A DNA stretch of 33,890 nt from the NCBI GenBank assembly GCA_027487995.1, contig JAIYCN010000340.1:1-33890 (forward strand), in the 5' to 3' direction. Positions 8,873-16,146 of this stretch are shown here, piece by piece (the first letter of the stretch is position 1; every line of letters begins with the position of its first letter). The translations under genes and the position numbers were made by a program. The notes beneath the pieces are model-generated. The model was given only the letters and a program-made list of their open reading frames with translations. It made no database searches and was not told the DNA's origin. The stretch comes from Rubrivivax sp. (GTDB lineage Bacteria > Pseudomonadota > Gammaproteobacteria > Burkholderiales > Burkholderiaceae_C).

Positions 8873-9684
8873 TCTCGCCGGCGCACGCGGCCCACAGTGG
8901 GCACGTCCACACGTCCTGGGCGAACGCTCGCGTCGACAATCGTCCATCTGCCGATCAGGCCGAAGGATTGAGGCGGCTGTTCGACGGTCGTTCCACCCGT
9001 GCGTTGGCTGTGGTCAGCAACCCGGCCGTGGCGTGGTCAGGCCTGCTCATCGAAAGCTTGAGCGAGTCGATGGCTGCTGCGGGCCTGCACACGCTCGTGG
9101 TCGACGCCTCGGAAACGGCGCCAGTGGCCAGCGAATGGGCGCATTTGGATCTTCGCTGGGCCATCGAGCCTCGTGCCGACCAATCGTCCTACCTGGGAGC
9201 CCGGGGGTTGCTGCGGCACCACGTGGATGCGCAGGGCCGTGCGCACGGTTTCCTGCGCCGTGCCGCTGAGGCCGCGCCGTGGGCCGATGTGCTTCTGATG
9301 CACGCACCTGCCCGAGATCTCATGCGGCTGTTTGCCGGTCATGATTGGCGCCCCATTCTGCTGGCGGATGCAACGCCAGTGGGTGCGATGCAGGCTTACG
9401 GCTCGCTCAAGTCCATGGCCCGCAGCGGCTTGTCCACGTTCGACATTCTTCTGGAGTCCAGTTCAAGACCTGTGCTTGGCCCGCGAGTGGCCTTGCGATT
9501 GGCCGACAGTGCCAGCCGTTTCCTGTCTTGGCCGGTGGGCCACTCGGTGGTGCTGCAAGGGCCTGCGCACCAGGACCCGGCCGAGTCCAGTCGCCTTCAG
9601 GACCTGATCCGCGCACAGTGGGCGCAGGCCGTCACCTGCGCCGTTCATCGAACCCCTGCCTTCAACCACGAGAGGCTCGCATGA
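8869..9684 (+). CDS. FlhG/FleN-position protein (MinD/ParA-like) with degenerate Walker A
   Basis: ATGA overlap with flhF and ATGA overlap with fliA, the canonical flhG position. N-terminus aligns by eye to the MinD fold (RALAVVSNPAVAWSGLLIESLSESMAAAGLHTLVVDAS) but lacks GKGGVGKT. Confidence 0.7.
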   Translation: MISPAHAAHSGHVHTSWANARVDNRPSADQAEGLRRLFDGRSTRALAVVSNPAVAWSGLLIESLSESMAAAGLHTLVVDASETAPVASEWAHLDLRWAIEPRADQSSYLGARGLLRHHVDAQGRAHGFLRRAAEAAPWADVLLMHAPARDLMRLFAGHDWRPILLADATPVGAMQAYGSLKSMARSGLSTFDILLESSSRPVLGPRVALRLADSASRFLSWPVGHSVVLQGPAHQDPAESSRLQDLIRAQWAQAVTCAVHRTPAFNHERLA

Positions 9685-10460
9685 ATCCCTTTGCCTCCGC
9701 CACCCCGGCCAAGGCTGAAGCCACGACAGCATTCACGGCCCCGGTCTACAACGCCAAGGGTCGCATGGACCGCAATCATCTGTTGCGCCAGCACATGCCC
9801 CTGGTGCGGAAGTTGGCCCATCAGATGATGGCCAAGCTGCCAGCCAGCGTGGAGCTCGACGATTTGATCCAAGTCGGGATGATGGGCCTCAACGATGCGA
9901 TCTCCCGCTTCGACGCGACGGCCGGCGCGCAGTTCGAGACCTTCGCCACCCAGCGCATCAAGGGCTCCATGCTGGACGAACTGCGCAGCCTCGACTGGAT
10001 GAGTCGTGGCGACCGCAAGCTCCAGCGCGACATCGAGTCGGCTGTGCATCGCCTGGAGCAGAAGCTCCACCGTGCGCCCACCGAGTCCGAGATTGCGCAG
10101 GCACTGGAGATGTCCTTGGAGAGTTACCAGGAGACCCTTGGCCGGGTTCGCGGCACACAGATCGTTCATCTGGAGGACATGGGCTCCCACGAGGAGGGCG
10201 GTGAAGACTTCCTCGACCGTCATGTGGCTGACGAGGCGGCCAATCCCATGGCGCTTCTGCAGGACCACCGCATGCGTCAGGCCTTGGTCGACGCCATCAA
10301 GAATCTTCCCGAACGCGAGCAGTTGATGATGAGCCTGTACTACGAACAGGACATGAACCTCAAGGAAATCGCCTTGGTGTTGGGTGTCACGGAAAGCCGC
10401 GTGTGCCAACTCCACAGCCAAAGCATTGCTCGCCTTCGATCCCGCTTGCGCGCTTGGTAA
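9681..10460 (+). CDS. fliA: RNA polymerase sigma-28 factor FliA
   Basis: Translation from ATG 9681: HMPLVRKLAHQMMAKLPASVELDDLIQVGMMGLNDAISRFD...FETFATQRIKGSMLDELRSLDW...LPEREQLMMSLYYEQDMNLKEIALVLGVTESRVCQLHSQ. Confidence 0.97.
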   Translation: MNPFASATPAKAEATTAFTAPVYNAKGRMDRNHLLRQHMPLVRKLAHQMMAKLPASVELDDLIQVGMMGLNDAISRFDATAGAQFETFATQRIKGSMLDELRSLDWMSRGDRKLQRDIESAVHRLEQKLHRAPTESEIAQALEMSLESYQETLGRVRGTQIVHLEDMGSHEEGGEDFLDRHVADEAANPMALLQDHRMRQALVDAIKNLPEREQLMMSLYYEQDMNLKEIALVLGVTESRVCQLHSQSIARLRSRLRAW

Positions 10461-10477
10461 TCCAGCCGAAGCCAAAA

Positions 10478-10502
10478 AAAGACCCGCCTTCAGCGGGTCT
10501 TT
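10478..10502. terminator. Bidirectional rho-independent terminator between convergent fliA and flgMN
   Basis: AAAGACCCGC-CTTCA-GCGGGTCTTT: perfect 10-bp stem, 5-nt loop. The upstream A7 run gives a U-tract for minus-strand transcripts. Confidence 0.85.
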
Positions 10503-10518
10503 GTCCATCACGGCTTGT

Positions 10519-10932
10519 TCAGGCGTAGGTGCCGCCGGTGCGTGGCATGGCGGATTGGTATCCGCCCGCGTTGTAGCCCGGCGCAGCAGAGGCGCGTGTC
10601 GGCACAAGACCCTGGGCGCTGAGTCCCATGGTGTCGCCCATCAGAAGTTCCAGTCCGCGGCCCAAGCGCGCCTGCGCGCGCACAACCGCCTGTTGCAGGG
10701 CGGCAACTCGGGTGGCCATCTCGCCGATCAAGGCACTGCGGACTTCGTTCGAGGGCCAATGGGCTTGGGGCAATTGCCGCAACTCACGAAAGACTTGGGC
10801 CCAAGCCCCTGATGCCTGGACGATCCGCTCCGGTTCGGCTTGGGCCAATGCAGCCTCGGCTTCATCCAGAAAGAACGAAAGGCGCGACAACAGGCGCGCC
10901 GTTTCTGGAGTCAGTGCGACCGTGCTGTTCAT
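10519..10932 (-). CDS. flgN: Flagellar export chaperone FlgN-like protein
   Basis: 137-aa helical protein (TPETARLLSRLSFFLDEAEAALAQAEPERIVQASGAW) overlapping flgM by 4 nt. FlgN assignment rests partly on context. Confidence 0.75.
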   Translation of the reverse strand: MNSTVALTPETARLLSRLSFFLDEAEAALAQAEPERIVQASGAWAQVFRELRQLPQAHWPSNEVRSALIGEMATRVAALQQAVVRAQARLGRGLELLMGDTMGLSAQGLVPTRASAAPGYNAGGYQSAMPRTGGTYA

Positions 10933-11264
10933 ACCTTGGGCTTGAGCAAGGCCTGGGCGCTGGCGATCAACTCGTCTGCGATGGCCTCAGGGTTCACCTT
11001 GTAGGTGCCCTGTGCCAAGGCCGCTTGCACCTGGCGCACCTTCTCAAGATCCACGTCAGGTCCTGCGTTGGCGGCCGTCATCGCGCCGGCAGCCACGTTG
11101 GAAATCTTCACGGTGGCGGCATCGACGGCAGCGCCGAGTGCGCCGGCCACGGTACCCGCCCGAATGAGTGCTGCACGCGTGTCCGCGCCGGTCTTGCTGC
11201 TGCGGCCAGTGGCGGCACCCGTGGTGTCCGCATAGGCGGAAAGGTCCTGCGGTCCGATCTTCAT
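10929..11264 (-). CDS. flgM: Anti-sigma-28 factor FlgM
   Basis: 111 aa. MKIGP start and C-terminal VDLEKVRQVQAALAQGTYKVNPEAIADELIASAQALL, typical FlgM sigma-28 binding region. Confidence 0.9.
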   Translation of the reverse strand: MKIGPQDLSAYADTTGAATGRSSKTGADTRAALIRAGTVAGALGAAVDAATVKISNVAAGAMTAANAGPDVDLEKVRQVQAALAQGTYKVNPEAIADELIASAQALLKPKV

Positions 11265-11318
11265 GTCTGGCTCCTGCGGGTTGAGGCGTCAACCCGTTGA
11301 TGTCTGCAATGCCTGATC

Positions 11319-11345
11319 CTATCGGCAATCCAGGCACGCACTTGA
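11319..11345 (-). promoter_or_regulatory. Candidate sigma-28 promoter for flgM: TCAAGTGC-N11-GCCGATAG (minus strand)
   Basis: Plus strand reads CTATCGGC (11319-11326)-N11-GCACTTGA (11338-11345). About 55 nt upstream of flgM ATG. Confidence 0.6.
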
Positions 11346-11376
11346 GGGCGACCCTCGTGAAAAAACGATGCGCAGC

Positions 11377-12102
11377 TCACATCGCCACCTCGACACGCCT
11401 GGTGCCAACCGCCGTTCCCTGAAGCACACGGCCGTTGTCCAGGCGCACCTGGGTGGCCTGTCCATCCAGCCCCGGTGTCAGCGCAACCCCTTCCGAGGTC
11501 ACGGCAAATCCAGGGCCCCGCGCCACCAGCGTCACATTCTGGCCTGCGGTGAACCACTGGCGTGCGCGGACGTGCTGGACGCGCAGGGGCTGGCCGGCCT
11601 TTACCGCGGTTGCCAGTTGTCGCCCCGCCAGGTTGTCGGTGGCACCCAGGATGGCACCAGACTCTGAACTCCACTCCGCTTCCTGGCGCCGCACGTCGGA
11701 ATCACCAATCAGATGCCCCGCCGGCAGCGCGGAAGCGGCCACCCAGGCAGGTCCGTACACGCGAATGGTGGCCGGCACGTAAACGTTCCAGCGGACCGGA
11801 CCCTGGGTGCAGCGCAGGCCGATTCGAATGTCACCCCATGCACGGCTGCCCGGATTGACATGGGGTTGGGCCGCTTCGCAAGGGGCCAGCTTGAGTTGTG
11901 GATTCAAGGCGCCCACCTGGGTGGTCACGCGCACACCGGGGTAAGCGGCCATTACCGACTGCGCGGCCTGCTCAACACCCTCGCGCACAAGTGCCAGCAG
12001 CGCCGCTTGCGTCAAGCCGGTGGACTCACCCGCCGCGCGGACTGGCGTTGTCGCGCCGATCAGGGCCATGAGCGTCAGGACAAAACGAAGGACACGTTTC
12101 AT
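11377..12102 (-). CDS. flgA: Flagellar basal body P-ring formation protein FlgA
   Basis: Start at MKRVLRFVLTLMALIGATTPVRAAGES (signal peptide). SAF-like C-terminus with LAGRQLATAVKAGQPLRVQHVRARQWFTAGQNVTLVARGPGFAVTSEGVALTPGLDGQATQVRLDNGRVLQGTAV. Confidence 0.92.
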   Translation of the reverse strand: MKRVLRFVLTLMALIGATTPVRAAGESTGLTQAALLALVREGVEQAAQSVMAAYPGVRVTTQVGALNPQLKLAPCEAAQPHVNPGSRAWGDIRIGLRCTQGPVRWNVYVPATIRVYGPAWVAASALPAGHLIGDSDVRRQEAEWSSESGAILGATDNLAGRQLATAVKAGQPLRVQHVRARQWFTAGQNVTLVARGPGFAVTSEGVALTPGLDGQATQVRLDNGRVLQGTAVGTRRVEVAM

Positions 12103-12222
12103 GAGGACGGAATCTACGCCTGCGAACCATTCATGAGGCACGGAATTGAGCCGGTCGTGCACCGCTATTCCGAGCTCTGACCAAGTGCGAACTCCACACA
12201 ATCCGCTTCAACCCTGACCGCG

Positions 12223-12250
12223 TTATCGGCAGGCATTCGCATCCACTTGA
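12223..12250 (-). promoter_or_regulatory. Candidate sigma-28 promoter toward flgA: TCAAGTGG-N12-GCCGATAA (minus strand)
   Basis: Plus strand reads TTATCGGC (12223-12230)-N12-CCACTTGA (12243-12250), in the flgA/flgB divergent intergenic region. Confidence 0.5.
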
Positions 12251-12259
12251 GCGCCCAAC

Positions 12260-12715
12260 ATGCCATTGCCCAACCGCCTGACCCAAAACCTGGATTTCCA
12301 GGCGCAGGCCTTGACGCTGCGCTCGGAGCGTCAGCGGCTGTTGGCCAGCAACATCGCCAACGCCGACACACCGGGCTTCGTCGCCCGGGACCTGGATTTC
12401 AATGCCGCCCTGCGCCAGGCAACCGGGCATCTGGGGACTCCTGGGGCGACTGCGGCCGGTGGAGCGCCCGCCCTGCTGCGGCCTCAGGCGACGCGGCCTG
12501 GGCACATCGGTGGAGGGTTGGCGCCGCACAGCACTGGACTGTCCACCTTGGCCTACGCGCGAAACAGTCAAAACAGCATCGACCGCAACTCGGTGGACCT
12601 GGACCGTGAACGGGCCACCTTCGCCGACAACACCCTGCGCTATGAGGCGGCCTTGCGCTTCATCAATGGCAGCGTTCGCACGATGCTCGATGCGATGAAG
12701 TCGCATACCCAGTAA
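12260..12715 (+). CDS. flgB: Flagellar basal-body rod protein FlgB
   Basis: LRSERQRLLASNIANADTPGFVARDLDF and NSVDLDRERATFADNTLRYEAALRFI. Confidence 0.95.
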   Translation: MPLPNRLTQNLDFQAQALTLRSERQRLLASNIANADTPGFVARDLDFNAALRQATGHLGTPGATAAGGAPALLRPQATRPGHIGGGLAPHSTGLSTLAYARNSQNSIDRNSVDLDRERATFADNTLRYEAALRFINGSVRTMLDAMKSHTQ

Positions 12716-12730
12716 CCACCGGAGCCCACC

Positions 12731-13168
12731 ATGTCCATGTTCCAAATCTTCGGTATTTCAGGCAGTGCAGTGAGTGCGCAAAGCCAGCGACTGAACGTGG
12801 TGGCTTCGAACCTCGCCAACGTCGACACCGTTGCCGGGCCGGATGGCAAGTCCTACAAGGCGCGGCAGGTGGTGTTCCAGACCGAATTGCTGGGCGCATC
12901 TGCCCAGCCGGGCACGCCACCGGAGGCCGGTGCGGGCCACTCCGGCGTGCGCGTGAGCACCATCAAGGAGGACGACACGCCGGGGCGCCGGGTGTTCGAC
13001 CCCAAGCATCCTGCCGCTGATGGAGAAGGCTACGTGACCTTCAGCAACGTCAATGCCGTGGATGAGATGGTCAACATGATCGCGGCCTCTCGTTCATACC
13101 AAAACAACGTGGAGGTGATGAACACCACGAAGTCCCTGCTGCAGAAGACGCTGCAGATGGGTCAGTAA
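12731..13168 (+). CDS. flgC: Flagellar basal-body rod protein FlgC
   Basis: FGISGSAVSAQSQRLNVVASNLANVDTVAGPDGKSYKARQVVF and VNAVDEMVNMIAASRSYQNNVEVMNTTKSLLQKTLQMGQ. Confidence 0.96.
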   Translation: MSMFQIFGISGSAVSAQSQRLNVVASNLANVDTVAGPDGKSYKARQVVFQTELLGASAQPGTPPEAGAGHSGVRVSTIKEDDTPGRRVFDPKHPAADGEGYVTFSNVNAVDEMVNMIAASRSYQNNVEVMNTTKSLLQKTLQMGQ

Positions 13169-13201
13169 ACGGTTCACCGCCACCCTCTACAGGACTCGAT
13201 C

Positions 13202-13945
13202 ATGGCCACCAGTGTTGCAACCCCCACCGCCGGGAGCGACTTCGTCTCCCGACTGAGCAATCCCGCATCGGCCGCCTCGGCATCCACCGGTGACATGTCG
13301 GACCGGTTCCTGAAGCTGCTGGTCACGCAAATGCAGAACCAGGATCCCCTGAATCCTCTGGACAACGCGCAGGTCACCACGCAGATGGCGCAGATCAACA
13401 CCGTGTCCGGGATTGAGAAGCTCAACCAGGGCATCAGCTCCATGAGCCAGATGCTGTCCGAAAAGCTCGGCGGCTTGGCCATCGGCTCAAGCCTGGATTC
13501 CCTCAATGGCACCCTGCAAACCCTGCAGGGTCAGATGCTTCAGTCCCAGGCCGTGCAGGGCGCTGCCTTGGTCGGGCGCACCGTGCTGCTGGAGGGATCA
13601 GCCTTGCAGATGGCCCAGGGGCAGGGCATTGGCGCCTTTGACCTCTCCGGTCCCGCTGACCGCGTCAAGGTTGAGGTGTTGGGGCCTGCGGGGCAGGTCA
13701 TCGACACACTGGACCTGGGCGCGCAATCCGCCGGTCGTGGCGGCTTCTCCTGGTCACCGCCCGACAAGGCCGACACGCGTGGGCTGACGTTCCGGGTCAC
13801 CGCCCAGTCGGGGTCGGCCAGCGTGGCGGTCAAGCCACTCATGGCCGACACCGTCAATGCGGTTTCCATGGGCGGCAATGGCCTTGTTCTCGAACTGGCC
13901 CGTGGCGGATCCACCGCTTTCAATCTCGTCAAGGCGCTGTCCTGA
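13202..13945 (+). CDS. flgD: Flagellar hook assembly protein FlgD
   Basis: FLKLLVTQMQNQDPLNPLDNAQVTTQMAQINTVSGIEKLNQ. Confidence 0.95.
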   Translation: MATSVATPTAGSDFVSRLSNPASAASASTGDMSDRFLKLLVTQMQNQDPLNPLDNAQVTTQMAQINTVSGIEKLNQGISSMSQMLSEKLGGLAIGSSLDSLNGTLQTLQGQMLQSQAVQGAALVGRTVLLEGSALQMAQGQGIGAFDLSGPADRVKVEVLGPAGQVIDTLDLGAQSAGRGGFSWSPPDKADTRGLTFRVTAQSGSASVAVKPLMADTVNAVSMGGNGLVLELARGGSTAFNLVKALS

Positions 13946-13993
13946 GCCTGGCGCCACCTTCCACTTCCACACTGAATCAACGGGAGAACCACC

Positions 13994-15355
13994 ATGAGTT
14001 TCCAGCAAGGTCTGTCCGGCTTGAATGCCTCCAGCAAGAACATCGAGATCATCGGCAACAACGTTGCCAACGCCAGCACCTTTGGTGCGAAGTCATCCCG
14101 GGCTGAATTTGCGGACGTGTACGCCAACGCGCTCAACGGCGCGGGTGTGAACACCATCGGCATCGGCGTGAACCTCGCTGCCGTGGCCCAGCAGTTCACC
14201 CAAGGCAACATCACCACCACCGAGAACCCGCTGGATTTGGCGATCAACGGCTCGGGCTTCTTCCAGGTCAGTGACGGCAAGAACCCGACGATGTACACGC
14301 GAAACGGTCAGTTCAAGATCGACCGCCAGGGATTCGTCATCAACAACCAGCAGCAGAAGTTGCTGGGATATCCGGTGGATGCCAACGGCACCATCAAGCC
14401 GGGTGAGGCGCAGCCGATCAAGCTGCCCACCCAGGGCATCGACCCAACCCCGACCAATCGCATTGACCTCGAACTGAATCTGGATTCGCGCTCTCCCAAT
14501 ACGGAAAACAAGGCCGCGCTCGACGAGATCAACTTCAACGATCCCAAGACCTACAACAACGCCACCTCGGTGACGGTGTATGACATCAAGGGACAGCCTG
14601 TGGCGCTGACCTACTATTTCCAGAAGACGGACACCGACAAGTGGAACGTCTACATCACCGCCAACGGCACCTCGCTGTCCAACACGGGTACGGGCGCCAA
14701 CGCCAAGGCGCGACCTGTGGCCAGCGTTGCCTTCCCCGTCTCGGGCGCCGCACCGATGGGCTCGACCGTCACGCCGTTGGTGGAAGGGGCGCCTGGATCA
14801 GTCACCGTCTTCGACAAGGACTTCGCCAATCCCAAGACCAGCGCCACGGGTCTGCTCAGCCTACCCGACATCCCCGCCGTGAAGCTCGCCGGCGGTGGAA
14901 CCTCAGAGCCCATCCTCGGCGTCAATCTCAGCCTGTCGTCGGTGTTCCAGTACGGCTCCGCGTTCGGCGTCACCAACGTTCAGCAGAACGGCTATGCACC
15001 TGGCCAATTGGCCGGCCTGAACATCGAAGACAACGGTGTGATCACGGCCCGCTACAGCAACGGCAAGACGCGTGCGGCCGGTCAGCTGGAATTCGCCAGC
15101 TTCCGCAACCCGCAGGGCCTGCAGGCCTTGGGTGGCAACGCCTGGGCGGCCACCTTCTCCAGCGGTGAGCCTGTGCGCGGCGCACCCGGAGACGGCAACT
15201 TCGGTGTGCTTCAGTCCGGCGCCCTGGAGGAAAGCAACATTGACTTGACCGGTGAGTTGGTGAACATGATCACCGCACAGCGCATCTACCAGGCCAACGC
15301 CCAGACCATCAAGACACAGGACCAGATCCTGCAGACGCTGGTCAACATCCGTTGA
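13994..15355 (+). CDS. flgE: Flagellar hook protein FlgE
   Basis: MSFQQGLSGLNASSKNIEIIGNNVANASTFGAKSSRAEFADVYA N-terminus; SGALEESNIDLTGELVNMITAQRIYQANAQTIKTQDQILQTLVNIR C-terminus. Confidence 0.96.
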   Translation: MSFQQGLSGLNASSKNIEIIGNNVANASTFGAKSSRAEFADVYANALNGAGVNTIGIGVNLAAVAQQFTQGNITTTENPLDLAINGSGFFQVSDGKNPTMYTRNGQFKIDRQGFVINNQQQKLLGYPVDANGTIKPGEAQPIKLPTQGIDPTPTNRIDLELNLDSRSPNTENKAALDEINFNDPKTYNNATSVTVYDIKGQPVALTYYFQKTDTDKWNVYITANGTSLSNTGTGANAKARPVASVAFPVSGAAPMGSTVTPLVEGAPGSVTVFDKDFANPKTSATGLLSLPDIPAVKLAGGGTSEPILGVNLSLSSVFQYGSAFGVTNVQQNGYAPGQLAGLNIEDNGVITARYSNGKTRAAGQLEFASFRNPQGLQALGGNAWAATFSSGEPVRGAPGDGNFGVLQSGALEESNIDLTGELVNMITAQRIYQANAQTIKTQDQILQTLVNIR

Positions 15356-15401
15356 TCCTCGTTTGAACTGAGTACCCGCACCCACCACTGGAGAGCCACC
15401 C

Positions 15402-16142
15402 ATGGACAAGATGCTCTATGTGATGAACTCCGGCGCCAAGGCTGCCATGCAGCGGCAGGAGGTGTTGGCCAACAACCTGGCCAACGTCTCCACCGTCGGC
15501 TTTCGCGCCGAACTGCACGCCATCCGCTCCGTGCCGGTGACGGGCACTGCCGCCAACACTCGCGCCTTCGCGCTCGAAACCACGGTCGGCTACAACGATC
15601 AGCCCGGTGCCCTGCAACCCACGGGACGTTCACTGGACGTGGCCGCGCGTGGGAACACCTGGTTGGCCGTGCAGTCGCTGGACGGAACCGAGGCCTACAC
15701 GCGCGCCGGTGCCTTCGATGTCAACGCCGAAGGTCTGCTGACCTTGCGCAACGGCCTGCCGGTTCAGGGTGAGGGCGGCCCCATCAACATCCCGGCCAAC
15801 GCCCGCGTGGAGATCGCCGGCGATGGCACCATCTCGGCCACCGCCCCGAACCCCGGCGCGCGCCCCGAAGTGGTCGGCCGTCTCAAGTTGGTGGAGCCCC
15901 AGGCGGCCTTGCAGCGGGGCACCGACGGACTGTTTCGCCCTGCCGGTGGGCAGGAGTTGCCCCCCAGCGAAAACGGCCGTGTGCAAAGCGGCGTGCTCGA
16001 GGGCTCCAACGTCAGCCCGGTGGAGACCATGGTCGCCATGATCGCCGCCGCGCGTCAATTTGAGCAGCAGATGAAGCTGATGCAGACGGCCGAAAGGCAG
16101 GAGCAGACCGCCTCCAAGCTGCTCGCGCCCGGCATGGGATGA
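15402..16142 (+). CDS. flgF: Flagellar basal-body rod protein FlgF
   Basis: MDKMLYVMNSGAKAAMQRQEVLANNLANVSTVGFRAEL; C-terminal SGVLEGSNVSPVETMVAMIAAARQFEQQMKLMQTAE. Confidence 0.94.
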   Translation: MDKMLYVMNSGAKAAMQRQEVLANNLANVSTVGFRAELHAIRSVPVTGTAANTRAFALETTVGYNDQPGALQPTGRSLDVAARGNTWLAVQSLDGTEAYTRAGAFDVNAEGLLTLRNGLPVQGEGGPINIPANARVEIAGDGTISATAPNPGARPEVVGRLKLVEPQAALQRGTDGLFRPAGGQELPPSENGRVQSGVLEGSNVSPVETMVAMIAAARQFEQQMKLMQTAERQEQTASKLLAPGMG

Positions 16143-16146
16143 TCCA

